Source: Bacteroidota bacterium
GTDB lineage: Bacteria > Bacteroidota > Rhodothermia > Rhodothermales > Rubricoccaceae
Reading direction: 5' to 3'
Length of the DNA: 17,623 nucleotides
Assembly: GCA_022564455.1 (NCBI GenBank)
Contig: JADFLK010000006.1
Coordinates: 1 to 17,623, forward strand
Shown: piece by piece, positions 1 to 7,835 of the stretch
Position numbering within the stretch: the first letter of the stretch is position 1
Layout: each line of letters opens with the position of its first letter
Made by a program: the position numbers and the translations under genes
Notes under the pieces: generated by a model
What the model was told of the DNA's origin: nothing
The model's input: only the letters and a program-made list of their open reading frames with translations
The model's database searches: none

Positions 1-2
1 AC

Positions 3-893
3 ATCTCTATGTACCGGCTCCGTCCGTCCTTGTCGTCCACCTTCAAGCGCGCTCCTTTCTTGACCAACCAGTGGGGGATGCGCGACCAGGAGTACACGCA
101 GGCGAAGCCGGACAGCACCTACCGCGTGGCGTTTCTCGGCGTTTCTGTCGAGATGGGCGCGGGCGTCGAAGGCCACGAGACCTTCGAGGCCGTCGCCGAG
201 GTTCGGCTGAACGAAGAGTTCGCTCGGCAGGCCGGCTCGTTTGCCCGCTACGAGATCCTCAACTTTGCCGTGGGTGGCTACAGCGCCTTGCAGCATCTTG
301 CGCGCATTGAGGAAGTCCTCGCCTTCCAACCGAATCTGCTTATCTATACTGGCCACACCGTCGAAAAAGGCTTCCTGCTTGAGCACCTCGCCAAGTTGGC
401 CTTATCCGACATGGAGATCCCGGATCATCTCGCTGCTATTATTCAGCGTGCCGGAGTGGGACCTTCCTTGCTGGAGGCCGAGATTCGTCAGCGCCTGGAG
501 CCATTTGTGCTCGAAGCTTTAGGCGAGCAGTATCGCCGCATCGTCACCCACTGCCGTGAAGCCGGAACCCTACCGATCTGGCTCTTTGTCCCTCGTACGA
601 TAGAGAACGCACGTGACGGATGGTCGATTTCATCTACGGAGGACGTGATGACACTTGCCCGCGAAGCCGGATTCATCGTCCTAGACATCAAGGACGCCTA
701 CGAAAACGTCGAGGATATCGAAGGAGAACTCTTCCTCGCAACTTGGGACGACCATCCGAGTGTCTACGGGCACCAGCTGCTTGGCACCAGCCTGTACAAA
801 CTACTCGTCGAGAACGGCGCGGAGCTTGGACTGGCCGACCAACCGGCCGATACGGTGGACGCCGGCGCCGAAACGCCCGAATCCCTAGAGTGA
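3..893 (+). CDS. SGNH/GDSL-hydrolase-like protein, 5' end cut by window
   Basis: The reading frame is open to the window edge. The first in-frame ATG (position 9) is probably internal, because SGNH proteins of this type usually carry an N-terminal segment before the text that resembles 'NQWGMRDQEY'. Numbering from that Met, block I reads FLGVSVEMGAGV, so the nucleophile Ser46 is kept but the canonical GDS is GVS. The block around IYTGHTVE aligns with the GHNE-type block III of related proteins, with Thr where the oxyanion Asn is expected. Block V reads WDDHPSVYGH, giving plausible catalytic D247 and H249. The family contains esterases, thioesterases and acyl-hydrolases. The gene lies 52 nt upstream of the carrier-protein gene on the same strand, so it may release or tailor a carrier-bound acyl group. 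That role is an inference, and the altered blocks leave activity open. The fold assignment is fairly firm, the substrate unknown. Confidence 0.75.
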   Translation: MSMYRLRPSLSSTFKRAPFLTNQWGMRDQEYTQAKPDSTYRVAFLGVSVEMGAGVEGHETFEAVAEVRLNEEFARQAGSFARYEILNFAVGGYSALQHLARIEEVLAFQPNLLIYTGHTVEKGFLLEHLAKLALSDMEIPDHLAAIIQRAGVGPSLLEAEIRQRLEPFVLEALGEQYRRIVTHCREAGTLPIWLFVPRTIENARDGWSISSTEDVMTLAREAGFIVLDIKDAYENVEDIEGELFLATWDDHPSVYGHQLLGTSLYKLLVENGAELGLADQPADTVDAGAETPESLE

Positions 894-933
894 GCCTTAC
901 ACTTCCGCAAGCCATCCCTACCGAACCCTCGAC

Positions 934-939
934 GAAGGA
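934..939 (+). promoter_or_regulatory. Ribosome binding site of the carrier-protein gene
   Basis: GAAGGA sits six nucleotides before the ATG at 946. It supports that start and independent translation of the carrier protein after the 52-nt gap behind the SGNH gene. Confidence 0.5.
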
Positions 940-945
940 TTCCCA

Positions 946-1215
946 ATGTCCACAACACCTGCCTCGGCCACCGATATCAAGGCCAGTGTCAAAGAGTATA
1001 TCCTCACGAAGTTTCTACCCGGTGAGAACCCGGACATGCTTGAAGACAGCACGCCGCTGATCACGGGCGGTGTCCTCGACTCAATCTCCACGGTCGAACT
1101 CGTCTCTTTCCTGGAAGAACAATTCGGCGTTGAGTTCGAGGCGCACGAGATGAGTGCCGACTACCTGGACACGCTCGACGTCATCGCCACGACCATCCAG
1201 GCCAAGAGCGCGTAA
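946..1215 (+). CDS. Stand-alone acyl/peptidyl carrier protein
   Basis: This 89-residue protein has the length and motif layout of a free phosphopantetheine carrier. The motif GGVLDSISTVELVSFLEEQF contains Ser46 (codon 1081-1083), the expected 4'-phosphopantetheine attachment site, in a DSI rather than the commoner DSL/DSM context. The helix after it, EEQFGVEFEAHEM, is typical of the family. It is followed after 2 nt by a stand-alone adenylation enzyme and then an acyl-CoA-dehydrogenase-fold protein. This is the gene set used to load proline on a carrier and oxidise it (PltL/PltF/PltE, AnaD/AnaC/AnaB). I infer that it holds an aminoacyl thioester during oxidation. A phosphopantetheinyl transferase is not encoded in the window. 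The carrier assignment is secure; the identity of the bound group rests on its neighbours. Confidence 0.9.
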   Translation: MSTTPASATDIKASVKEYILTKFLPGENPDMLEDSTPLITGGVLDSISTVELVSFLEEQFGVEFEAHEMSADYLDTLDVIATTIQAKSA

Positions 1216-1217
1216 AA

Positions 1218-2768
1218 ATGCGGACGCTGCACGGCCTTCTGCGCGCCTCGGCGCAAAAAGTACCCGAGCGCACCGCCGTACGCGACCCCGAGCGCGACGT
1301 TGAGGTTTCGTACCGGGATCTGGACGCGCTCGCCGGCCGCCTTCAGGAATCACTAGAGAGCATCGGTGTGAAGCCGGGCGACCGGGTGGGGCTCTGTGCG
1401 CCGAAGTCTATCGGCACTGTCGCAGCGCTCTTCGGGGTGCTCAAGGCAGGTGGTGCGTACGTCCCCGTGGATTACAGCGCCCCCACGGCCCGCAACGCAT
1501 TCATCTTTAGTAACTGCACCGTAAAGGCGCTGGTTGTGGACCGCGACCTGGTTGAGCCGCTCGTCGCTGAGTTTGGCCTCGATGCGCCGCTAGCTGAGGA
1601 TCTGACAGACCTTCGCGCCTACGGCGTGGACCTCGTGCTGCTGCGTGGCCCGAAATGGGCTGAATCGGCGGCGCCACCCGCCGAGATGGACCCGCCGGAG
1701 AGCCTCGCGTACATCCTCTACACGTCCGGCTCAACAGGCGTGCCGAAGGGCGTGATGCACAACCACAGCACCGCGCTCGCTTTCGTGGACTGGTGCTCGG
1801 AGGTCTTCAGGCCGACCGAAGAGGACCGCTTCTCCTCGCACGCGCCCCTTCACTTCGACCTTTCGATACTTGACCTCTATGTGCCCCTCAAGCATGGCGC
1901 GACGCTCGTGCTCGTCGGCGAGGACGTCGGAAAGCAACCACTCCGCCTGGCGCCGTTGATCGCGGAGGAGAGGATCACCGCGTGGTATTCGACGCCCTCC
2001 ATTCTCCGGCTCCTTGTAGAGTATGGCAAGATGGAGGAGCACGACTACAGTGCACTCCGCATCGTAAACTTTGCGGGCGAGGTCTTTCCCATCAAGTACC
2101 TCCGCGCGACGAAGGCCGTATGGTCGCATCCGCGCTACTTCAACCTCTTCGGCCCGACGGAAACCAACGTCTGCACCTATTACGAGGTGCCGGACGCAAT
2201 TCCGCCCGAGCGCGAGGAGCCGCTGCCCATTGGGCAGGCCTGCTCCGACGACCGCTGCAAGGTGATGAACCTGGACGACACCGAAGTACAGGCCGGTGAG
2301 ACGGGCGAACTCTACGTAGCGGGCGGCTCGGTGATGCTGGGCTACTGGAGCCTGCCGAAGCGCAACGCAGAGGCGTTCTACATCGACGAGGACGGCACGC
2401 CGTGGTACAAAACTGGTGACATTGTAGAGGAGGACGCCGACGGCGACTATATCTTCCGGGGCCGCCGCGACCGCATGGTCAAGCGGCGCGGCTACCGCGT
2501 AGAACTTGGGGAGATCGAAGCCGCGCTCTACCGCCACGACGACATCGCGGAGGCCGCCGTGATCGCGCTCTCAGAAGATGGCGACGTACATATCAAGGCC
2601 TTCGTCGCGTGGGCCGGCGAAGGCCAGCCATCAATCATTGCCATGAAGCGCTACTGCTCCGAGACGCTCCCACTTTACATGATTCCCGACAGTTTCTCCT
2701 TTCAGGAGAGTCTGCCCAAAACCTCGACCGACAAGGTTGACTACCAACGCCTGAAAGCGCTGGCGTAA
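1218..2768 (+). CDS. Stand-alone amino-acid adenylation enzyme, probable L-prolyl-AMP ligase
   Basis: This 516-residue enzyme of the ANL superfamily would activate an amino acid with ATP and transfer it to the preceding carrier protein. Visible motifs are YTSGSTGVPKG (about 168-178), A4 HFDLSILDLY (212-221), A5 NLFGPTETNVC (309-319), ELYVAGGSVMLGYW, WYKTGDIV, GRRDRMVKRRGYRVELGEIE and the A10 lysine K506 in STDKVDY. Aligning A4-A5 by eye to GrsA gives pocket residues D214, L215, L218, Y257, N284, A286, L310, V318, C319 and K506. From memory, prolyl ligases of pyrrole pathways have DLLYLALVCK, so nine of ten match. The DltA D-Ala enzymes, which share the 'GEVxP' region, have Cys where A286 lies, which argues against D-Ala. 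There is no condensation or carrier domain in the chain. The stop overlaps the next start by one base. Proline is the best guess, but N284 could shift specificity. Confidence 0.85.
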   Translation: MRTLHGLLRASAQKVPERTAVRDPERDVEVSYRDLDALAGRLQESLESIGVKPGDRVGLCAPKSIGTVAALFGVLKAGGAYVPVDYSAPTARNAFIFSNCTVKALVVDRDLVEPLVAEFGLDAPLAEDLTDLRAYGVDLVLLRGPKWAESAAPPAEMDPPESLAYILYTSGSTGVPKGVMHNHSTALAFVDWCSEVFRPTEEDRFSSHAPLHFDLSILDLYVPLKHGATLVLVGEDVGKQPLRLAPLIAEERITAWYSTPSILRLLVEYGKMEEHDYSALRIVNFAGEVFPIKYLRATKAVWSHPRYFNLFGPTETNVCTYYEVPDAIPPEREEPLPIGQACSDDRCKVMNLDDTEVQAGETGELYVAGGSVMLGYWSLPKRNAEAFYIDEDGTPWYKTGDIVEEDADGDYIFRGRRDRMVKRRGYRVELGEIEAALYRHDDIAEAAVIALSEDGDVHIKAFVAWAGEGQPSIIAMKRYCSETLPLYMIPDSFSFQESLPKTSTDKVDYQRLKALA

Positions 2769-3928
2769 TGGATTTTAATCTCACCGAAGAACAAAAGATT
2801 CTCCGCGACGAGGTCGTTCGCTTCTCCCAGAAGGAGCTGAATGACGACATCGTAGAGCGCGACCGTGCGCAGAAGTTCGATCGTGCTCTATGGGAGAAGT
2901 GTGGCGAAATGGGCCTCCAGGGCCTGCCCGTGCCAGAAGAATATGGCGGCATCGGAGCCGATCCCCTCACGACAGCCATCGTGCTCGAGGCCTTCGGCTA
3001 TGGCTGCCGCGACGGCGGCCTCGTCTTCGCCGTCTGCGCACACATCCTCGCGTGCGTCGTACCCATCGTCAAGCATGGCACCGAGGAGCAGAAGCAGCGC
3101 TTCCTCCCTGGCCTCTCCGATGGCTCGCTCATTGCTGTTAACGGCATCACAGAACCGGGCTCCGGCTCCGACGCATTTGCCATGCAAACGCGTGCTGTGG
3201 CGAAGGACGGTGGCTTCGTTCTCAATGGTACCAAGACATTCAGTTCGAACGGCCCCGTCGCCGACCTGGCTGTGATCTATGCTGTGACCGACCCCGGAAA
3301 GGGCTACCACGGTGGCATCACAGCCTTCCTCGTTGAGTGCGATACGCCGGGCTACACACCGGGCCAAAAGTTCGAAAAGATGGGCCTGCGTACGTGCCCC
3401 ATTGGCGAACTCGTTCTGGAGGACGTCTTCGTTCCTGCCGAAAACGTGATCCGTGCCGTTGGTGCCGGCGGTCCAATTTTCGCCCAGTCGATGGAGTGGG
3501 AGCGGGCTTGTCTCGTAGCCACGCACGTTGGGGCGATGCAGCGGCTGCTGGAGAACGCCATCCAGTATGCGCGCGAGCGTAAGGCTTCCGGCCAATCCAT
3601 CGGGCGGTTTCAGGCCGTGGCGCATCGCCTCGCCAATATGAAGGTGCGGCTCGAAGCGTCGCGCCTGCTCACCTACCAGGCCGCGTCCAAGCTCGACAGC
3701 GACCGCAAGGTCGGCCTCGACGCCTCGATAGCCAAGCTCTTCGTCAGCGAAGCCTACGTGGAGACCGCTATGGACGCGATTCGCACGCTCGGCGGCTACG
3801 GATATATGGCCGAGTACGAAGCCGAGCGCGCCATGCGCGACGCCGTCGGCGGCACACTCTACTCGGGCACCAACGACATCCAACGCAACATCATCGCACG
3901 CTGGCTGGGCCTTCAAACGTCGACCTAA
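2768..3928 (+). CDS. Acyl-CoA-dehydrogenase-fold flavoprotein, probable prolyl-carrier-protein oxidase
   Basis: This 386-residue protein is full length for the acyl-CoA dehydrogenase family. It shows the N-terminal helical domain, the FAD-binding strand region with ITEPGSGSDAFAMQT, and the C-terminal signature GGYGYMAEYEAERAMRDA followed by YSGTNDIQRNIIARWLGL. The Glu that acts as base in short- and medium-chain enzymes (YEGT) is Ser366 here. A Glu at E245, in MEWERACLVA, aligns with the base of isovaleryl-CoA dehydrogenase (LER motif). As I recall, the anatoxin enzyme AnaB uses a Glu at nearly the same position. Its start shares one base with the stop of the adenylation gene, so translation is probably coupled. 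I infer FAD-dependent alpha,beta-oxidation of a carrier-bound prolyl group, possibly on to pyrrole-2-carboxyl. A branched-chain acyl-CoA substrate is the main alternative. It is the last gene of the operon, convergent with smc. Confidence 0.88.
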   Translation: MDFNLTEEQKILRDEVVRFSQKELNDDIVERDRAQKFDRALWEKCGEMGLQGLPVPEEYGGIGADPLTTAIVLEAFGYGCRDGGLVFAVCAHILACVVPIVKHGTEEQKQRFLPGLSDGSLIAVNGITEPGSGSDAFAMQTRAVAKDGGFVLNGTKTFSSNGPVADLAVIYAVTDPGKGYHGGITAFLVECDTPGYTPGQKFEKMGLRTCPIGELVLEDVFVPAENVIRAVGAGGPIFAQSMEWERACLVATHVGAMQRLLENAIQYARERKASGQSIGRFQAVAHRLANMKVRLEASRLLTYQAASKLDSDRKVGLDASIAKLFVSEAYVETAMDAIRTLGGYGYMAEYEAERAMRDAVGGTLYSGTNDIQRNIIARWLGLQTST

Positions 3929-4082
3929 GAGCCTGTTGGAACCAGGATAATTCTACTGCGGCGGCACCTCTGCGCCGGGGCACTTGATCAACGGACTACC
4001 GGCCATCAACGTAGAGCTTTCTCCTTGAATCAGTTCTGGAGGGCGCTCTCACGTTCGGGCAGCGGACCTTGGGCGAGCAGTG

Positions 4083-7000
4083 CTATGCCGCCGCCGTTTC
4101 CTTCTCGCGCACCACTTCGTCAAACTTCACCCCCACGAGCCGGCTGATGCCGGGCTCGGGCATGGTGATGCCGTACATCCGGTCGGCGGCCTCCATCGTC
4201 AGCTTGTTGTGGGTGACGAGGATAAACTGCGTGGACGTTGCGAACGAACGGATCAGGTCCATGAACCGACCAATGTTGGCGTCGTCGAGGGGGGCGTCCA
4301 CCTCATCGAGGATGCAGAACGGCGAGGGTTTGACGAGGTAGATGGCGAAGAGCAGCGCAATGGCCGTGAGCGTTTTCTCGCCGCCGGATAGCTGGTCGAT
4401 AGTGCTCGGCTTCTTGCCCTTCGGGCGCGCCTTCACCTCAATGGGCGCTTCAAGCGGATCGTCGCCGTCGAGGATGAGCGTGGCCGTAGCATTTTCTCCG
4501 AACAGGTCGGCGAAGAGGCGTTCGAAGGCTTCGCGAACCTGCTCGAACGTCGCGATGAAGCGCGCTGATGCCGTCGTGTTTATTTCCTCGATGGTGTTGA
4601 GGAGCGTCTGTTCGGCTTCCTGTAAATCGGCGTGCTGTGCGCTGAGGAACTCCAGCCGCTGCTGCTCCTCCTCAAAGCTCTCCAGCGCCAGCGCGTTCAC
4701 CGCACCCAGGCTACGGATGCGGTTACGTAGCGTGGGAATCTCGGCCCTGGCCCCGTCCGGATCGAACGGTGTTTCTTCTTCACCTGCGGGCTCAATCTGT
4801 GCGGTAGCCTCGTCGATGGTCACGCCGTGCTCTCCCTCAAGCCGCTCTGCAATGGCCTCTTGCCGCGTGGCGATCTCCGTGAGGCGCAGGTCGACAGTGG
4901 TTTGGCGTTGGAGTGCCGCATCGCGGTTATGCCGAATATCGCGAAGCGTTTTCTCGGTGTCGGAGATGAGTGCGCGGCCCTCCAGGAGAGCCTGCTCAGC
5001 AGCCGTCACGTCTTGTTGGAGGGCGTCTGTGCCGGCACGCTTCTCATCCAGGCGCGATGAAAGCGCCACCTTGGTGTTCTCGCCTTCGCCTATGGACTCC
5101 CGGAGGCGCTCGGATTCCTCCGAACGCTGCTCGCCGCGCTGATCGAGGTCGGCAAACCCGCGCACGATGCGCCCCAGATCGTGCTGGAGGCCCTCGGCTT
5201 TGTTCTTCGCCTGAACGAGGGCGAGGCGCGCCTCGCCCCAGCTTTCGTTGGCTTCCCGGCCCTTAGCATCCGACGCATCAAACATGGCATCTGCACGGGC
5301 GAGCACTTCAGCAGCTTCCCGAGACGTAGCTAGCTCCCCATCGGTGGCAGCTTCAAGATCGTTAAGATTCGGCTCCTGTTCCCAGGCAGCCATGAGAGCG
5401 TCGCGCCGTACCACAAGTCGCTCCCGCAGCTCGATGAGCCCTTGTTGCTCTATCGCAACGCGCGTGGCGGCAACCCGGATTTCATCCCGAGCGGAACGGG
5501 CCTTTTCAACGGCATCTTCGGCTGCCGCTATTTCCACAGCCTCCAGAACCACCTTTGCTTGTACAAGCGCGGTTTGCAATGTGCCGAGTTGTCGTTCGGC
5601 CTCTGCATGTGTCGCCATCGCACGTTCCAGACGTTCTTTCCTGCCAAGACGCCCGGCTGTGGATCTCGCGTTTCCCTTTCCGCCCGAAACGAACCCTCGC
5701 GCCGTGGTCCACTCGCCGTCGCGCGTGACCAACGTGGCCTCGGGGTATTCATCGCGGAGGCGGCGGGCATCAGCCAGCGAATCGAGGATGAACACGTTCT
5801 GCAGGAGGAGGCGCAACAGCGGCTCGTACTTCGCATCGGGCACGCGCGCGGCGCGAATAGCGGGCGTTGAGCCCGCAGGGATGCCGGAGCGAATGCGATG
5901 CGACTGCGCGGGCAACCGATCCAAAACGATAAACGTGGCGTGGCCTTTCTCCGCTACACGGAGGCGTGCGATGGCTTCGTTGGCTTCGTCTTCAGTATCT
6001 ACAACCAGGCAGTCGGCCCATTCGCCAAGGGCCGCGTCGAAGGCCAGGAGATCTTTCTCGTCGCATCCGATGAGATCGGCAACCGTAACGGCCTCGGTGG
6101 TCCATTCGTCATGCTCGGCAAGGAACGCCAGCGCCGACCCGATGCCATCGCCCTCCGCGACGAGGCTCTGCAGAAGGTCTATTTCGGCGGACACCGTATC
6201 GCGGGCAACGAGCGCACGCCGCGCGGCTTCCTCGGCTGCATCCACTTCGCTCCGTCGAATTTCGGCTTCAGCGCGCGTTCGGCCCAGCGCCTGCTCCGAG
6301 TCTTTAAGGGCTTTCTCGGCAGCACTGAGGCGCTCGGCCGCGGCGTGGTTTGCCTGTTGGGCTTCCCGGGCGCGTTTAACCAGAGCAGCCAGTTCATTCG
6401 AGATTCGTTCCTGCTCCTGCTCTCCCATCGCCCGCCGATCACGGAACCGGTCCAGCGCCGCACGTGCGTCGGCATGGGCTTTCGTCTGCTCCACCGCCCC
6501 CTGTCGAGCGTTCGCAAGAACCACGCGCGTCGCCTCCGCCTCTTCCGCAGCAGCGTCGCGAGAGGCGCTTGCTGCTACCTCGGTGGATTCGGCGATTCCG
6601 TGAGCTTGCTGGGCCTCTACAAGATGCCCCTGAATAGCCTCCTGTTCACGCTGGAGTTCGGAACGGCGCGTGGCGTCTGCCTCGGCTTCGCGGCCGAGGC
6701 GTTCCAGCGCGCGCTGATCGGCGGCGCGGCGCTCCTCGCCAACACGGACTTCCGCTTCCAGGCGACGCACCGTATCCACGTGAGCGTTCAGATCTGTCTG
6801 GCGCGTGCTCAATTCTTGTTCACGAGTCACGAGGGCAGTTCGCTGGGATTCCAAATCGGCCTCTCCGGCTGTCACCTGCGCCGCAAGCCCCTCTGCCTGT
6901 GCGCGAATGTGGCGCGTTTCGTGGTCGAGTGTGCGGTGCTCCTCGCCAAGCCGCTCGAAATCCCACACTGCCAGCGCCAATTCCAGTGTTTGGAGGCGTT

Positions 7001-7658
7001 CTGAGATGTGCTGGTACCGCGACGCCTTCTGCGCCTGCCGCTGCAGCGACCGCACGTTCCGCTCGATCTCCTCGACGAGGTCGGTCAGGCGCGTGAGGTC
7101 CGACTGTGTGGAACCCAGCTTGTTGAGGGCCTGCTTGCGCCGCAGTTTGTACTTGGTAACGCCCGCGGCCTCCTCGAACAATCTCCGCCGGTCGTCCGCG
7201 TTGTCGCTCAGGATGTCCTCGATCATCTTTAACTCGATGACCGAGTACGCCCCCGCGCCCATCCCGGTGTCCATGAACAGGTCGAGGATGTCTTTCAGGC
7301 GGCAGGTGGTTCCGTTGAGCATGTACTCGCTCTCGCCGGAGCGGTACAGCCGCCGCCCGATCGTAACTTCGCTGTACTCCGTGGGCAGAACGCCGCGCGT
7401 GTTCTCGATGGTGAGAAAGACCTCCGCCATCCCCAGCGCCCGCTTCTGGGCGGTACCGTTGAAGATGATGTTCTCCATCCGGTCGGAGCGCAGCAGCCTC
7501 GCGCGCTGCTCGCCGAGCACCCACCGCACGGCGTCGATCACGTTGCTTTTCCCGCACCCGTTGGGGCCAACAATGGCCGTCACTCCGGGGTCAAAGTGGA
7601 TAACCGTTTTCTGAGCAAAGCTCTTGAAGCCGTGGAGCTCGAGCTTGCTGAGATACAT
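4083..7658 (-). CDS. smc: Chromosome segregation protein SMC
   Basis: This 1191-residue ATPase is of normal length for bacterial SMC, the core of the condensin-like complex with ScpA and ScpB that organises and segregates the chromosome. The N-terminal head has Walker A GPNGCGKS (31-38) after the typical opening MYLSKLELHGFKSF, which fixes the start. Two long coiled-coil arms rich in Glu, Arg, Ala and Gln flank a hinge roughly at residues 510-680, which includes GFVSGGKGNARST. The C-terminal head has the ABC signature LSGGEK (1090-1095), Walker B FCILDEVDAP with catalytic Glu near 1119, the D-loop LDD and H1150. No frameshift is seen. ScpA and ScpB are not in the window. The gene stands alone, with 154 nt to the convergent biosynthetic operon and 177 nt to the OmpA-like gene upstream on the same strand. 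Confidence 0.98.
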   Translation of the reverse strand: MYLSKLELHGFKSFAQKTVIHFDPGVTAIVGPNGCGKSNVIDAVRWVLGEQRARLLRSDRMENIIFNGTAQKRALGMAEVFLTIENTRGVLPTEYSEVTIGRRLYRSGESEYMLNGTTCRLKDILDLFMDTGMGAGAYSVIELKMIEDILSDNADDRRRLFEEAAGVTKYKLRRKQALNKLGSTQSDLTRLTDLVEEIERNVRSLQRQAQKASRYQHISERLQTLELALAVWDFERLGEEHRTLDHETRHIRAQAEGLAAQVTAGEADLESQRTALVTREQELSTRQTDLNAHVDTVRRLEAEVRVGEERRAADQRALERLGREAEADATRRSELQREQEAIQGHLVEAQQAHGIAESTEVAASASRDAAAEEAEATRVVLANARQGAVEQTKAHADARAALDRFRDRRAMGEQEQERISNELAALVKRAREAQQANHAAAERLSAAEKALKDSEQALGRTRAEAEIRRSEVDAAEEAARRALVARDTVSAEIDLLQSLVAEGDGIGSALAFLAEHDEWTTEAVTVADLIGCDEKDLLAFDAALGEWADCLVVDTEDEANEAIARLRVAEKGHATFIVLDRLPAQSHRIRSGIPAGSTPAIRAARVPDAKYEPLLRLLLQNVFILDSLADARRLRDEYPEATLVTRDGEWTTARGFVSGGKGNARSTAGRLGRKERLERAMATHAEAERQLGTLQTALVQAKVVLEAVEIAAAEDAVEKARSARDEIRVAATRVAIEQQGLIELRERLVVRRDALMAAWEQEPNLNDLEAATDGELATSREAAEVLARADAMFDASDAKGREANESWGEARLALVQAKNKAEGLQHDLGRIVRGFADLDQRGEQRSEESERLRESIGEGENTKVALSSRLDEKRAGTDALQQDVTAAEQALLEGRALISDTEKTLRDIRHNRDAALQRQTTVDLRLTEIATRQEAIAERLEGEHGVTIDEATAQIEPAGEEETPFDPDGARAEIPTLRNRIRSLGAVNALALESFEEEQQRLEFLSAQHADLQEAEQTLLNTIEEINTTASARFIATFEQVREAFERLFADLFGENATATLILDGDDPLEAPIEVKARPKGKKPSTIDQLSGGEKTLTAIALLFAIYLVKPSPFCILDEVDAPLDDANIGRFMDLIRSFATSTQFILVTHNKLTMEAADRMYGITMPEPGISRLVGVKFDEVVREKETAAA

Positions 7659-7743
7659 GGTGCGCGGACGGGCGGGGGAACAACACCAAAAAGATACGTT
7701 CTGCTGACGGCCGAAAGATGATTCGCGAAACCACTATCACATG

Positions 7744-7780
7744 AACGAGCCACTCGGAGATTGCCCCCAAGTGGCTCATT
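7744..7780 (-). terminator. Hairpin downstream of the OmpA-like gene
   Basis: Arms 7744-7757 and 7767-7780 form a 14-bp stem with a 9-nt loop, about 55 nt after the stop of the minus-strand OmpA-like gene. In minus-strand RNA all 14 positions pair, two as G-U wobbles. In plus-strand RNA the same two positions are A-C mismatches. This asymmetry suggests the hairpin serves the minus-strand transcript and separates it from smc. The U tract after the stem is poor on the minus strand, and there are four T on the plus strand, so termination efficiency is uncertain. Confidence 0.6.
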
Positions 7781-7835
7781 TTCGTAGCAGCTACCCTCTC
7801 ACAGGAACTACCACAAGGGTGCGAAAGAGATCTCG

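Noticed and set aside
1731..2537. 268-codon open frame on the - strand opposite the adenylation enzyme
   Set aside because: Lies opposite the conserved A3-A8 core and shows no independent features.
1218..2768. DltA (D-alanine ligase) identity for the adenylation enzyme
   Set aside because: The GEVFP region is shared, but Ala replaces the characteristic Cys, there are no dltB/C/D neighbours, and an acyl-CoA-dehydrogenase-fold partner follows.
2888..3916. 342-codon open frame on the - strand opposite the acyl-CoA dehydrogenase homologue
   Set aside because: No family motifs; complete overlap with a convincing flavoprotein gene. Treated as an antisense shadow.
3927..3945. GAGCCTGTTGGAA after the operon stop, similar to the GAGGCTGTTGAA repeat
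   Set aside because: Two differences in 12-13 nt and no second inverted copy nearby; too weak to call a repeat copy.
3959..3977. Small hairpin (CGGCGGCA / TGCGCCG) between the convergent ends of the operon and smc
   Set aside because: Only seven pairs with a bulge and no T tract on either side; not good enough for a terminator call.
5248..7004. Long open frames on the + strand opposite smc
   Set aside because: They are Ser/Arg/Ala-rich or lack any recognisable motif, lie wholly inside the clear minus-strand smc gene, and are what high-GC coiled-coil coding produces on the other strand.
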